DNA from: Haloarcula regularis
GTDB lineage: Archaea; Halobacteriota; Halobacteria; Halobacteriales; Haloarculaceae
Length of the DNA stretch: 64,000 bases
Reading direction: 5' to 3'
NCBI RefSeq assembly: GCF_029338315.1
Contig: NZ_CP119794.1
Coordinates: 496,001-560,000 of the forward strand
This document shows, one piece after another, positions 1 to 9,808 of the stretch. Within the stretch, counting starts at the first letter, position 1. Every line of letters begins with the position of its first letter. The position numbers and the translations under genes are program-made. Below the pieces are notes generated by a model, which saw only the letters and a list, made by a program, of their open reading frames with translations, ran no database searches and had not been told where the DNA came from.

Positions 1-90
1 CAGCACGATGGTCTTCTCGCGGGACAGCGAGAGGACGTCACGCTTCGCCACGACGAGACGCGGGTCGCGCCACCACGGCCGATCAGACAA
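1..90 (-). CDS. ABC transporter permease, N-terminal fragment (runs off window)
   Basis: Only the first 30 codons lie in the window. Reading on the minus strand from a TTG at 88-90 gives MSDRPWWRDPRLVVAKRDV, followed by LSLSREKTIVL. The WRDPRxVVAKR and EKTIVL signatures are typical of the N-terminus of haloarchaeal NatB-like permeases. The start overlaps the stop of the upstream permease-protease gene (83-85) by eight bases, so the two are probably translated together in one operon with the ATPase. It is probably the second membrane subunit of the same exporter. The start codon is inferred from the overlap and the absence of a better candidate; the function rests on a short stretch of sequence. 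Confidence 0.5.
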   Translation of the reverse strand, partial: MSDRPWWRDPRLVVAKRDVLSLSREKTIVL

Positions 91-1953
91 GGCTGGTCAC
101 CACCGTGAGGTTGTACGCGAAGTGGACGACCACGGCCGCCCCGAGGCCGGCGAGGTAGCCCGTCCGGCCCCGGGTCGCCCCGACAGCCGACAGCGCCGCA
201 GTCACCGTGTGCAAGACGAGCGGCGCGAGCAAGAACAGCAGGGCGACGGCCCACAGCGGGACGCCGGCGGGCGGGGTCGCCCCTGGAGCGCTGCCTGGCC
301 GATGGAGAGACTCTCGAGGTCCGAGAGACGGGCGATGAGGAGGCCCTTCTCGGCGAGGAAAAAGCCCAGCCCCGAGAGCGCGCCGAGCCCGAGCGCCGAG
401 CGAACCGTCCGCTCGTACCGGGCGGCGTCGTAGCCAGCGTACACGTGCAGGCTCTTGGCCACCTCCTCGACGACGGCGACGACGCCCAGAATCAGCAGGA
501 CGCCCAGCGTCTGGTTCGTCCCGAAGACGTTCAGCGACACCGAGTCGAGGACGAACAGGAACGCGATGGCGACCAGCTCCGCGACGACGACGAACGGGAG
601 GAGGACGACGCTCATCTTGGCCGCGCTCCGCCGCGACCTGATGCGCCCCGACAGCGCATCGAGCACCTTCAGCGGGATGGGGCGCTGGGTGAACATGTCC
701 TCCTCGCGGTAGAGGCCGGCCCCCAGGCCAAAGAGGACGAGCGCCGTCACCAGCGGCGGGAGCGTCGAGAAGGCGAAGGCCGACGGACTGATCGCCTGCC
801 CGGTGAGGTCCATCACGACCAGCGTGAGCGGCGAGATGAGCGCGATGGGTGTGATGTCGGTGAAGATGGCCGGCACGAACGCGTAGGAGGTCAGCGAGAC
901 GGTTATCGTGACGGTGACGAAGGTCAGTTCCTTGAACGACCGGGCGAACATCGCCCCGCAGAACGTCGCCGCGAGGAAGAGCAGTGCCAGCGGGACCACC
1001 GCCAGCACGGCGATGGGGCTTCCACCGGGCGCGAGGCCGCCGAAACGCAGCGTCGCGGTGATGGCCGTCGCCACCCCGACCGCGCCCAGCAGGTAGGGGA
1101 GTGTCTTGCCCGCGATGATGTCGGCCCGCGACGCCGGCGTCACGAGCAGGAGCTCGCCCCGGCGGTTCAGCCGCTCCGAGAGCATCGACGACCCGTAGGC
1201 CTGGATGACGAAGTTCATCGGGACGATATAGAGGAAGGCGAGCACGAGCGACTCGAAGGGGAACGGCGGGGAGATGTCCGACGGCGTACCGCCCTGCACC
1301 TCGCCGGTCAAGCGGGCGCCGAGACCGCTCAGGCTCGCCCCGCCACCACCGGCTTCGCCGAGGCTGCCACCACTGCCGCCCGCGCTCGCGCCGCCGTCGG
1401 ACCCACCGCCGTCACCGGTGCCACCGCCACTGGCCCCGTCGTCGCTGTCGCTATCGCTGCCCGCGGCCCCACCGTCCTCGCGCGGGTCCAGCACGTCGGC
1501 ACCGGCCTGCTCCCGGTAGACCAGCGTCACCGAGACGGGGAACGCCGCCGTCTGGTTGTCGTCGCGAGCGAGCGTCCGGTCGTTGTACCGCTCGGTGCTG
1601 GAGCGGAACTCGTCGAGTGCGGCGCGTTCTTTCGGCGTCCGCGGGACGCTGACCAGGCGGGTCCCGCGGAACAGCAGTTCCTGCTCGCCACGTTCGACGG
1701 CCGCCGGGTCCGGGTCCCGGACGACGAACGTCCCGTCGGCGGCCGCCACGTCGTAGAACGGGCTCGCGTCGTCGGCGCCGACGCGGTAGAGGCCGTCGTC
1801 CAGGCCGGCGCCACCGCCGCCGACGGCGATGGCCGCGACGCCGCCCATCGCAATCAGCGACAGCGCCATGACGGCGACGGTCCGCCGGTCGAGGCCGCCG
1901 GCGTTCTTGGTCACCTCCCACCGCGCGACGCGCAGGAGCTTGTCCCACTCCAT
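83..1953 (-). CDS. ABC-2 type permease fused to PrsW-like intramembrane metalloprotease (frameshifted)
   Basis: About 623 residues once a single missing base in the C run at 280-283 is restored. Residues 27-45 are a first membrane helix. A long outer domain follows, with a Gly/Ser/Asp-rich linker at about 150-215, then six or so helices typical of ABC-2 permeases (about 228-410). The C-terminal third is a PrsW-like protease: EEVAK, FFLAE, a His in LVLHTVTA, and HFAYN at the very end; the last two motifs appear only after correcting the frame. It starts one base after the stop of the ATPase gene, so it is the membrane partner of that ATPase. Role inferred: export coupled to membrane proteolysis. 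Substrate unknown. Confidence 0.8.
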
Positions 1954-2856
<903 letters not shown>

Positions 2857-2916
2857 CTGCGCGTCGGTTGTGACGGCACGAACCTATACCTTGGCGCCGG
2901 TCTATTGGTTTTGATA

Positions 2917-3351
2917 ATGACCGCCATCGGCGAGACGGACGTCTCGGTACGGCACACGGCGGACGGACGCCGACTGGTCGTAAGCCACCCCGTCGACGCG
3001 TCGCGGGACACGGTGTGGACAGTCCTGACCGACACGGCGCTGTGGCCCGACTGGGGGCCCTCCATCACCGACGTCGAGGCCGACATCCGGGTCATCGAGG
3101 CCGGGACGACCGGTCGGGTTCGGACCGTCGGGGGCCTCTGGCTCCCCTTCGAAGTGACGGCGTGCCGGGCCTACCGGTGGACGTGGGACGTCGCCCGGAT
3201 TCCGGCGACGGGCCACCGGGCGGACGCGGGGACCCACGGCTCGCGGGTCGTCTTCGAGATCCCCGTACTCGCCGCCGGCTACGTGCCGGTGTGTGTGCGA
3301 GCCTGCCGGAACGTGGCGTCGCTCGCCGCCGGACGCTCGGTGGGCCCCTGA
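2917..3351 (+). CDS. SRPBCC (START-like) family protein
   Basis: A 144-residue protein with the pattern of the polyketide cyclase/START-like fold: an N-terminal strand with VSHPVDASRDTVWTVLTD, then WPDWGPSITDVE, strands around GTTGRVRTVGG and YRWTWDVARIPATGH, and a C-terminal helix (GYVPVCVRACRNVASL). Such proteins bind small hydrophobic ligands or act as cyclases in a deep cavity; the ligand here is unknown. It is divergent from the ABC operon and separated from it by 60 bases. ATG at 2917 is preferred because the longer open frame upstream has no conserved sequence. No catalytic residues can be assigned. Confidence 0.75.
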   Translation: MTAIGETDVSVRHTADGRRLVVSHPVDASRDTVWTVLTDTALWPDWGPSITDVEADIRVIEAGTTGRVRTVGGLWLPFEVTACRAYRWTWDVARIPATGHRADAGTHGSRVVFEIPVLAAGYVPVCVRACRNVASLAAGRSVGP

Positions 3352-3395
3352 GCGCTGCTCGGGGGTGCTGTGCCTGTGTCGGGACGGGTGCAGGA

Positions 3396-3632
3396 CTACC
3401 GGTTCGTTACTCGCGCGTCAGAGACGTTGTGGATGTCCTCGCCGATACCCTCGCCGTCGCAGTCCTCGTTCGGACAGCGATAGTACCACCCGTCCTCTGT
3501 GGCCGAGCGCTCCGTGAAGCGCCCGCCACACTCGTCGCAGTAGAGCTGGCCCGCAGAACAGGTGTCGAGGTGGAGTTCGAGTTCGAGTTCCGTGCCGAAC
3601 GTCCGCTTGCAGTTCCGGCAAGTGTGAGGCAT
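3396..3632 (-). CDS. Small C2H2 zinc-finger / zinc-ribbon protein
   Basis: A 78-residue protein with two metal sites. Residues 1-25 form a C2H2-like finger: C5xxC8, then a helix of alternating Glu/Leu and H21 with C25. Residues 33-60 hold a second site with CDEC and CPNEDC, as in a zinc ribbon. Haloarchaeal genomes carry many such very small zinc-finger proteins, most of unknown role; some affect biofilm or metabolism. It is convergent with the SRPBCC gene (44 bases between stops). Start chosen at the Met just before the first Cys pair. It could bind nucleic acid or protein; no function is proposed. Confidence 0.75.
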   Translation of the reverse strand: MPHTCRNCKRTFGTELELELHLDTCSAGQLYCDECGGRFTERSATEDGWYYRCPNEDCDGEGIGEDIHNVSDARVTNR

Positions 3633-3802
3633 AGAGGAAGATACATATTCATGCCTTATATCTACACCGGAACGTTCACGAGTAGCGTTTCGGCGGTCCT
3701 ACCCCGATATCTCCGTTCTCGGTAGCGGCGTCGATGTAGCGTCCGTCGGTCCGCCCATCTCGTCGTGGGCGGTCGGTTCAGCCAGCCCTACCGCGGCGTC
3801 AC

Positions 3803-4798
3803 TCAGCGGCCGGTGATCACCGACAGGCGGGCCCCGCCGGCCTCGCTCTCGCCGACCTCGAGGGTCCACCCGTGGGCGTCGGCGATCGTCGCGGCGACGA
3901 ACAGGCCGTACCCCTCGCCGGCGTCCGTCGTCGCGTACCCCTGCTCGAAGACGTGGTCACGGTCGTCGGCGGAGATGCCGGGTCCGTCGTCAGAGACGGC
4001 GAAGCCGCTGTCAGTCGCCGTGACGGTGACGGTGACGTCCTCGCCGCCGTGTTCGAGGGCGTTCTCGAAGAGGCGTTCGAGCAACGTCTGCAGGCGCTCG
4101 GGATCTGCCTCGACGGTGACGTCGTCGTCGGTCTCCAGGGTCGCGTCGCCGGCATCGAGGGTCCGCCAGACCGTCTCGGCGACGTCGCCGACGTCGACGC
4201 GTTCCGTCTCCGTGACCCGCCGGCTCGCCGACCCGAGCGTCGACAGTTCCTCGAGCAGCGAGCCGATGCGGTCGACCGATCGGGAGATCGCGTCCGCGTG
4301 TACCGGGTCCACCTCCATCAGTTCAAGCCGCCCGACGACCACGTTCAGCGGGTTCTTCGCGTCGTGGGCGAGGCTGCTCGCGACGTCGCTCCAGCGGTGT
4401 GCGACGCGGTGGCCGTCGCCGGTCGGCGTGGTCGTCCGGGCACTGACCCGTGCCACGAGCTGTGCCGGACTCCCGGGACTGTCGAGTACCGTCACGTCCG
4501 TGGCGCCGGCCGACAGCAGCGCCTCGACGCGCGCCGGGTCGGTCGACTCGGTGGCGACGAACACGGGCCGCGCCGGGTCAGCCTGGCGCGCCGCCTCGAG
4601 TTCGGCGAGTCCGTCGTGGCCCGGCGGCGCGTCGATGACGACCACGGCGTCGACGTCGCAGTCGGCTGCCGCCGCCGCGGTCTCCGTGGACGCGACGACA
4701 TCCACGGCCCCGGCGTCGAGGTCCGACTCGAGGGGCTCCGAGTGCGTCGTGGCTTCGCCGACGACGGCGACCCGTACTGCCTCACCCGTTCGGTTCAC
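3803..4798 (-). CDS. Sensor histidine kinase with degenerate N-terminal receiver-like domain
   Basis: A 331-residue soluble kinase with no membrane helix. Residues 8-120 resemble a receiver: VVVIDAPPGHDG matches the phospho-Asp strand, but the usual acidic pair is reduced to one Glu and the invariant Lys near the end is missing. The H-box is SSLAHDAKNPLNVVVG (about 140-155), the N-box LFENALEHGG, then DDGPGIS (G1) and GEGYGLFVA (G2), so ATP binding and autophosphorylation on His look intact. This is the common haloarchaeal soluble histidine kinase type, signalling to unlinked regulators. It is monocistronic; the neighbour sucD lies 42 bases downstream of its start on the same strand. The signal it senses is unknown. 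Confidence 0.85.
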   Translation of the reverse strand: MNRTGEAVRVAVVGEATTHSEPLESDLDAGAVDVVASTETAAAAADCDVDAVVVIDAPPGHDGLAELEAARQADPARPVFVATESTDPARVEALLSAGATDVTVLDSPGSPAQLVARVSARTTTPTGDGHRVAHRWSDVASSLAHDAKNPLNVVVGRLELMEVDPVHADAISRSVDRIGSLLEELSTLGSASRRVTETERVDVGDVAETVWRTLDAGDATLETDDDVTVEADPERLQTLLERLFENALEHGGEDVTVTVTATDSGFAVSDDGPGISADDRDHVFEQGYATTDAGEGYGLFVAATIADAHGWTLEVGESEAGGARLSVITGR

Positions 4799-4840
4799 TG
4801 CCGACCGCTACGAAAGGGGCCCCTATGAATCCGTCGCCGC

Positions 4841-5713
4841 CTACAGCAGGTCCTCGACGTGGTCGGCGACCTCTTCGGGAGTGTCGCCGACAGGGACGCC
4901 GTTGTCCTCGAGCGCGTTGATCTTGGACTGGGCGGTGCCGGTCCCGGACCCCGAGACGATGGCGCCGGCGTGACCCATGCGCTTGCCCGGCGGTGCCGTC
5001 CGACCGGCGATGAAGCCAGCGACGGGCGTGTCCATGTTGGCCCCGATGTATCTCGCGGCCTCCTCCTCGTCCTCGCCGCCGATCTCACCGCACATCACGA
5101 CGGCGTGGGTGTCAGGGTCGGCCTCGAACAGCTCGAGGGCGTCGATGAACCCGGTGCCGATGATGGGGTCGCCGCCGATGCCGATGGCGGTGGTCTGGCC
5201 CAGGCCCCGGTCGGTGAGGTTGTCGACGACCTGGTAGGTCAGCGTGCCGGAGCGCGAGACCAGCCCGACGTTCCCCGAGGAGAAGATGTTGCCCGGGAGG
5301 ATGCCCAGCTTGGCGACGCCGGGCGTGATGACGCCGGGACAGTTCGGACCGACGAGATGTGCGTCGGTCTCCTGCAGTTTGCGGTAGACCCGCGACATGT
5401 CCTGGGTCGGTACCCCTTCGGTGATGGCGACGACGAGGTCCAGCCCCTTCGCGTCGAGCGCCTCGAAGCAGGCGTCCGCGGCGAACGCGGGCGGCACGAA
5501 CACGACGGAGGCGTTGGCGTCCTCCTCGCGAGCGGCCTGGTGGACCGTGTCGTAGACCGGCACACCGGCGACCTCCTGGCCGCCACGGCCCGGCACTGCT
5601 CCCGCGACGACGTTGGTCCCGTACTCGAGCATCTGCTCGGTGTGGAACTTCCCTTCGCCGCCGGTAATACCCTGTACGACCACGCGCGTGTCTTCGTCGA
5701 CTAGAACACTCAT
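4841..5713 (-). CDS. sucD: Succinyl-CoA synthetase (ligase) alpha subunit
   Basis: A 290-residue subunit converting succinyl-CoA, NDP and phosphate to succinate, CoA and NTP in the TCA cycle. The N-terminal CoA-binding Rossmann domain begins [20 protein letters not shown]. The phosphohistidine motif is [20 protein letters not shown] near residue 235-255, with the active His in GHAG. Length matches the family (about 290). Its ATG overlaps the stop of sucC by four bases, the standard sucCD operon order with translational coupling. No anomalies seen. Confidence 0.97.
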   Translation of the reverse strand: MSVLVDEDTRVVVQGITGGEGKFHTEQMLEYGTNVVAGAVPGRGGQEVAGVPVYDTVHQAAREEDANASVVFVPPAFAADACFEALDAKGLDLVVAITEGVPTQDMSRVYRKLQETDAHLVGPNCPGVITPGVAKLGILPGNIFSSGNVGLVSRSGTLTYQVVDNLTDRGLGQTTAIGIGGDPIIGTGFIDALELFEADPDTHAVVMCGEIGGEDEEEAARYIGANMDTPVAGFIAGRTAPPGKRMGHAGAIVSGSGTGTAQSKINALEDNGVPVGDTPEEVADHVEDLL

Positions 5714-6858
5714 TTGTCCACCTCCCCGGCGTAGTCGACGGCACGCTGGACGGCGTCCTCCAGCGTGTGCTCGACGGTCACCAGGTCCTCGTTCAGAATC
5801 TCCATACCCTCCTCGGCGTTCGTGCCCGCGAGTCGGACGACGACGGGTTTCGGAATCTCGTCGAACTGCTCGAGGGCCTGGTTGATACCCATCGCGACCT
5901 CGTCGCCGCGGGTGATGCCGCCGAAGATGTTGAACACGACCGAGTCGACGTTCTCGTCGGAGAACACCATATCGAGCGCGTTCGCGATGCGGTCGGCCTT
6001 CGCGCCGCCACCCACGTCCAGGAAGTTGGCGGGCGACCCGCCGTAGTGGTCCACGAGGTCCAGCGTCGTCATCACGAGGCCCGCGCCGTTGCCGATGATG
6101 CCGACGTTGCCCGACAGGCGGACGTAGTCGAAGCCGTACTCGTCGGCCTTCTGTTCGAGCTCGTCGCCCTCGGCCGCCTCCTCGCCCATCTCGGCGAGTT
6201 CGGGCTGGCGAAAGAGCGCGTCGTCGTCGATGTTCATCACCGCGTCGGCCGCGATGACCTCGTCGTCGCTGGTGATCATCAGCGGGTTGACCTCGACGTC
6301 GCTGCCGTCGCGGTCGTCCCAGAGCTGGTAGAGCGTGCGCAGGACGCTCGCCACGTCGTTGGCGAGGTCGCGGTCGACGCCGGCCTCGTAGACGACCTTC
6401 CGAGCCTGGAAGGGGTGCATCCCGAACGCGGGGTCGATGTGCTCGCGCGCGATGGCGTCGGGGGTCTCCTCGGCGACCTCCTCGATGTTGACACCACCCT
6501 TCGTCGAGACCATCGCGACGGGCTTGCCCTCACCGCGGTCCATGGTCACGCCGACGTACAGCTCGTTGACGAAGTCGACGGCCTCCTCGACGAGCACGGT
6601 CCTGACGTGGTAGCCCTTGAGGTCCATCCCGATGATGTTCTTTGCGGCCTCGCGGGCCTCCTCGGCGTTCTCGACGAGTTCGATGCCGCCGGCCTTCCCG
6701 CGCCCGCCGACGTGTACCTGTGCCTTGATAGCGACCGGATAGCCGATCTCCTCGGCCGCGTCGACGGCCTCCTCCACTGTCTCGGCCAGACTCGATGCGG
6801 GAGTGGGGACGCCCGCGTCGGCGAAGACTCGCTTCGCCTGGTATTCGTGCAATCGCAT
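5710..6858 (-). CDS. sucC: Succinyl-CoA synthetase (ligase) beta subunit
   Basis: A 382-residue subunit with the N-terminal ATP-grasp domain ([20 protein letters not shown], then [20 protein letters not shown]) that binds the nucleotide, and the C-terminal ligase domain ([42 protein letters not shown]). Works with SucD in the TCA cycle in the cytoplasm. Start at 6858 is chosen because MRLHEYQAK is the conserved family N-terminus and a TATA-like box lies about 28-34 bases upstream, which would give a leaderless mRNA. First gene of the sucCD operon. Confidence 0.97.
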   Translation of the reverse strand: MRLHEYQAKRVFADAGVPTPASSLAETVEEAVDAAEEIGYPVAIKAQVHVGGRGKAGGIELVENAEEAREAAKNIIGMDLKGYHVRTVLVEEAVDFVNELYVGVTMDRGEGKPVAMVSTKGGVNIEEVAEETPDAIAREHIDPAFGMHPFQARKVVYEAGVDRDLANDVASVLRTLYQLWDDRDGSDVEVNPLMITSDDEVIAADAVMNIDDDALFRQPELAEMGEEAAEGDELEQKADEYGFDYVRLSGNVGIIGNGAGLVMTTLDLVDHYGGSPANFLDVGGGAKADRIANALDMVFSDENVDSVVFNIFGGITRGDEVAMGINQALEQFDEIPKPVVVRLAGTNAEEGMEILNEDLVTVEHTLEDAVQRAVDYAGEVDK

Positions 6859-6885
6859 GTCATGCGGAAAGGGGAGTGGGGACGG

Positions 6886-6892
6886 TTTAAAT
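6886..6892 (-). promoter_or_regulatory. TATA-like box of sucCD
   Basis: TTTAAAT read on either strand, 28-34 bases before the sucC ATG. This spacing places transcription start at or next to the ATG, as in leaderless haloarchaeal mRNAs. Confidence 0.55.
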
Positions 6893-6990
6893 CCGTCTGT
6901 ACACGACGGGGCGGCCGGTTCCCGACCCACAGTATTGCCGGTCGTTTCGGCACCGTGTTCCCGGTCGTGCGATTCGGGGCACAGAGGCCG

Positions 6991-7428
6991 TCACGGAGCC
7001 TCTCGAACGACGGTGACCGGGACCGGCGACTGCCGCATCACCTGTTCGGCGACGCTCCCGAGGACGAGTCGCGAGACGCCGGACCGCCCGTGGCTCCCCA
7101 TCACGACGTGGTCGACGTCGTGTTCGTCGGCGTACGACAGTATCTCGCGGGCAGGTCGGCCGGTAACGGTGGCAGTCGTCACCGTGCAGTCGTAGTCGGC
7201 CGCCAGCGCCTCCGCGTCGGCGTGGAGTGTCGCCGCGTGCGCGTCCATCTCCTCGACCCACGAACTGGCGGCGGGGAGTCCCTCCGTCTCCGCGTCGTAA
7301 ACCGCGAGCATCGGGTCGACGACGTAGAGGACGTGTATCTCGGCGTCGGGGTGGTGAGTGAGGACCCGTTCGAGCGCGCGCTTCGAGAGCGGGGACCCCT
7401 CGTAGGGGACCAGAATAACTTCGGCCAT
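6991..7428 (-). CDS. Universal stress protein, UspA family
   Basis: A 145-residue single-domain protein of the nucleotide-binding alpha/beta fold. It starts MAEVILVPYEGSPLSKRALE and ends with the ATP-binding signature GSHGRSGVSRLVLGSVAEQV, followed by SPVPVTVV. The G2xG9xS pattern suggests it can bind ATP. The open frame extends 18 codons upstream, but the conserved N-terminus and usual length support this ATG. It lies between sucC and a divergent VIT/CCC1 transporter gene. Haloarchaea carry dozens of these proteins and the specific role is unknown. Confidence 0.9.
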   Translation of the reverse strand: MAEVILVPYEGSPLSKRALERVLTHHPDAEIHVLYVVDPMLAVYDAETEGLPAASSWVEEMDAHAATLHADAEALAADYDCTVTTATVTGRPAREILSYADEHDVDHVVMGSHGRSGVSRLVLGSVAEQVMRQSPVPVTVVREAP

Positions 7429-7487
7429 ATGATACGCTCGCGGCGCTGGGTCCAAAACCTTCCTCCCCGTTCGATGGCACAACGTAA

Positions 7488-8069
7488 TTGTCGGCCACCG
7501 ACCTATCGCGGCACGTGATCGAACGGCTCCTCGGCGACGAGGTGCAATCGCCCGGCCGGTACCTCGCGGAGGTCATCTACGGCGCCAACGACGGCATCGT
7601 CACGACGTTCGCCGTCGTCTCGGGAATCGCCGGCGCGGCCCTGAACCCCTCCATCGTCCTCGTTCTCGGGGCCGCGAACCTCTTTGCCGACGGGTTCTCG
7701 ATGGGCATGAGCAACTACCTCAGCCGCCGGTCCGAACTCGACTACAGGGAGTCGGTACGGGCCGACTCGTCGGACGGCCCCCCGGCTGACCTCGACGGCG
7801 GGAAGTCCCCCAGACGGACGGCGCTGGTCACGTTCGGCGCGTTCGTCGTCGCCGGGTGGGCACCGCTCGTGCCGTACATCATCGCCGCCACGCCTGCCTT
7901 CCCGCTGTCCATCGGCTTCACCGGTGTCGCCTTCTTCCTCGTCGGGGCGAGTCGGAGTCTGGTGACCCGGCGCGCCTGGTACGTCAACGGCGTCGAGATG
8001 TTCGTCGTCGGGATGCTCGCCGCGGCCGTCGCGTTCACCGTCGGGCGACTGCTCGGCGGCCTGGCCTGA
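7488..8069 (+). CDS. VIT1/CCC1 family membrane transporter (probable Fe2+/Mn2+)
   Basis: A 193-residue membrane protein. After a short cytoplasmic start come the family motif YGANDGIVTTFAVVSGIAGA, a second helix ending LGAANLFADGFSMGMSNYL, the cytoplasmic loop SRRSELDYRESVRAD, and three C-terminal helices. This matches the vacuolar iron transporter / CCC1 family, which moves ferrous iron or manganese. The central metal-binding cytoplasmic helix region is short and Asp/Ser rich (about 85-105), so ion specificity cannot be read. TTG at 7488 is the likely start; a GTG at 7515 is the alternative. Confidence 0.85.
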   Translation: MSATDLSRHVIERLLGDEVQSPGRYLAEVIYGANDGIVTTFAVVSGIAGAALNPSIVLVLGAANLFADGFSMGMSNYLSRRSELDYRESVRADSSDGPPADLDGGKSPRRTALVTFGAFVVAGWAPLVPYIIAATPAFPLSIGFTGVAFFLVGASRSLVTRRAWYVNGVEMFVVGMLAAAVAFTVGRLLGGLA

Positions 8070-8075
8070 CGAGAC

Positions 8076-8369
8076 TCAGGCCGATCCGAAGAGTCCCTCG
8101 CCGCGACCACCGAGACGGGCCCGCCCACGCTGGACGAGTGCCCCGGCGACGAACAGACAGAGGTGCACCACGGCCCCCAGCGCCACGGCGCCCGCCACGC
8201 TCGCGACGACCAGCAACGCGGCCGCCCCCTCGAACAGTGCGGCACCGAGGACGAGCGCCCCCGCCAGGCCGCCGTTCCGGAGCGAACAGCGCAGTTCCGA
8301 CGCCACCAGGACACGGAGCGGCGTCTCGGCCACCCCGTCCTCGGTCAACCGGTCGTAACACATACCCAT
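8076..8369 (-). CDS. Small membrane protein, unknown function
   Basis: About 97 residues starting MGMCYDRLTEDGVAETPLRV. It has an N-terminal amphipathic part, two hydrophobic helices at about 33-52 and 57-80, and an Arg/Gly-rich tail (RGRARLGGRGEGLFGSA). I do not recognise a family. It is convergent with the VIT/CCC1 gene (six bases between stops) and divergent from the Sir2 gene. The open frame continues upstream, but that part lies over the Sir2 gene; the start here (or ATG at 8363) is chosen to avoid the overlap. Confidence 0.55.
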   Translation of the reverse strand: MGMCYDRLTEDGVAETPLRVLVASELRCSLRNGGLAGALVLGAALFEGAAALLVVASVAGAVALGAVVHLCLFVAGALVQRGRARLGGRGEGLFGSA

Positions 8370-8453
8370 CGCTGGGGCCGATACCCGTATAACCCGTCGG
8401 ACGTGGCCGTCGTCGTACCGTCGACGCTTTGCCTCGCTGTCGTACGCCCGGAC

Positions 8454-9209
8454 GTGACCGGGGACGACGTACTCGAGAACGTGGCCAGCGCGATAGAGAC
8501 CGCCGACTCGACGGTCGCGCTGACCGGCGCGGGCGTCTCGACGGCGTCGGGCATCCCCTCGTTCCGCGGCGAGGACGGGGTCTGGGACGAGTTCGACCCG
8601 ATGTCTTTCCACCGCCGACGGTTCGACGCCGACCCGACGGGGTTCTGGCGTGACAGACTGGACCTCCGCCGAGCGATCTACGCCGACCTCGACCCGGCCC
8701 CCAACGCTGCCCACGAGGCGCTCGTCGACCTCGAGTCAGACGGGCTACTCGAGGCCGTGGTTACACAGAACGTCGACGGCCTCCACCGCGCCGCCGGGAC
8801 CGACCGGATCGTCGAGCTCCACGGCACGCACCGGCGTGTCAGGTGTGACGACTGCGGCGACCGGCTGCCGGCAGACGAAGTGTTCGACCGGGCCGCAGAC
8901 GGTGACCTACCGCCACGCTGTGACTGTGGCGGCGTCTACCGCCCCGACGTGGTCCTGTTCGGGGAGTCCGTGCCCGACGAGGCGATGGACGCGGCCCAGC
9001 GCCTCGCCCGGGAGAGCGACGTATTCCTGGCGCTCGGGTCCTCGCTCTCGGTGCGGCCCGCGTCGCTCCTACCCCGGGTCGCCACGCAAGCGGGGAGCAC
9101 GCTCGTCGTCGTCAACTACGACCCGACGCCGCGAGACGACGAGGCGACTCACGTCGTCCGCGACGACGTCACGACCGTCCTGCCGGCCGTCGTCAGGCGT
9201 GTCCGTTGA
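8454..9209 (+). CDS. Sir2 family NAD-dependent protein deacylase
   Basis: A 251-residue sirtuin that removes acyl groups from lysine using NAD+. Residues 20-45 show the NAD motif TGAGVSTASGIPSFRG; then TQNVDGLHRAAG and the catalytic His in ELHGTHRRVRC; a four-Cys zinc site (CDDC and CDC); then VLFGESVPDEAM, LALGSSLSVRPA and LVVVNYDPT. All catalytic elements are present, and the length is typical of class III or U prokaryotic sirtuins. The GTG at 8454 lies a few codons before the conserved helix and is preferred over the long upstream extension, which has no similarity. Confidence 0.9.
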   Translation: MTGDDVLENVASAIETADSTVALTGAGVSTASGIPSFRGEDGVWDEFDPMSFHRRRFDADPTGFWRDRLDLRRAIYADLDPAPNAAHEALVDLESDGLLEAVVTQNVDGLHRAAGTDRIVELHGTHRRVRCDDCGDRLPADEVFDRAADGDLPPRCDCGGVYRPDVVLFGESVPDEAMDAAQRLARESDVFLALGSSLSVRPASLLPRVATQAGSTLVVVNYDPTPRDDEATHVVRDDVTTVLPAVVRRVR

Positions 9210-9250
9210 CATCCTCCCCGCGCTAAATCACGGGGCTTTCTCCTCGGTTC
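9207..9250. repeat. Solitary palindromic element resembling an IS200/IS605-type end
   Basis: Starting at the Sir2 stop codon, the sequence reads GACATCCTCCCCG, then an imperfect hairpin (CCCCGCG at 9216-9222 against CACGGGG at 9229-9235), then CTTTCTCCTCGG. I recall this wording from ends of IS200/IS605/IS1341 elements in haloarchaea. No transposase or tnpB gene is near, so it would be a remnant or solo end. It could also simply act as the Sir2 terminator. Confidence 0.45.
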
Positions 9251-9257
9251 TCCGTAA

Positions 9258-9683
9258 TCACAGCTGGACGCCGCCGGGAATCAGGCTCTGACTGCGAAGC
9301 AGGCTTCCGTCGTGATCGTAGACGAGCAACGTCCGCTTCTCGTAGACGATCGACTGCCCCTCACTGTCCGTCAGGCGGACCTCGTACGTGCCGTCCTCGC
9401 GGTCCTCGGCGGCGCTGACGAGGGCCAGAATCGCCTCCGTCGGGGCGGCCGCCTCGAGGATGTACTCGCCTGTCAGCCGCGTCGACAGCGAGACGACGCC
9501 GTCCTCGTCGCCGGGCTGACGACGCAGCGTGACGTCTATCTCGTCGGCGTCGAGTGTCCCGGTGGCTGTGCTGAGGCGCTCGCGCAATCCCTCTGTCGGG
9601 CCGCTGTAGTCGATGCGTATCGTCGGTTTCCCCCCGTCGGTCGGGTCTGGCTCTACGTCGACGGTGAAGTAGTCGCGCCTCAT
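9258..9683 (-). CDS. Conserved haloarchaeal protein, DUF5793-like
   Basis: A 141-residue acidic soluble protein starting MRRDYFTVDVEPD. It is predicted mainly beta strands with one helix around TEAILALVSAAEDRED. The pattern DYFTV..D...PTI.IDY.GP and the C-terminal LVYDHDGSLLRSQSLIPGGVQL match what I recall of a family found only in haloarchaea (DUF5793). No catalytic or metal-binding motif is visible. The ATG at 9683 is preferred over an extension of 35 codons that looks noncoding and lies close to the divergent neighbour. Confidence 0.6.
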   Translation of the reverse strand: MRRDYFTVDVEPDPTDGGKPTIRIDYSGPTEGLRERLSTATGTLDADEIDVTLRRQPGDEDGVVSLSTRLTGEYILEAAAPTEAILALVSAAEDREDGTYEVRLTDSEGQSIVYEKRTLLVYDHDGSLLRSQSLIPGGVQL

Positions 9684-9808
9684 TCGGGTACGGTTCGCTA
9701 GGTGTCGCGATGCAATGAACGTAACGGCGGCGGGGTGACGATACCCGGTCGAACCGATTGGCTGGTATCGGTAGCTTTTCCCTGGCACCCCATCCTTCTG
9801 GAGACGTC

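Noticed and set aside
3633..3802. Spacer between the small zinc-finger gene and the histidine kinase
   Set aside because: It contains a few AT-rich patches that can serve as the zinc-finger promoter but no RNA gene or repeat that I can support.
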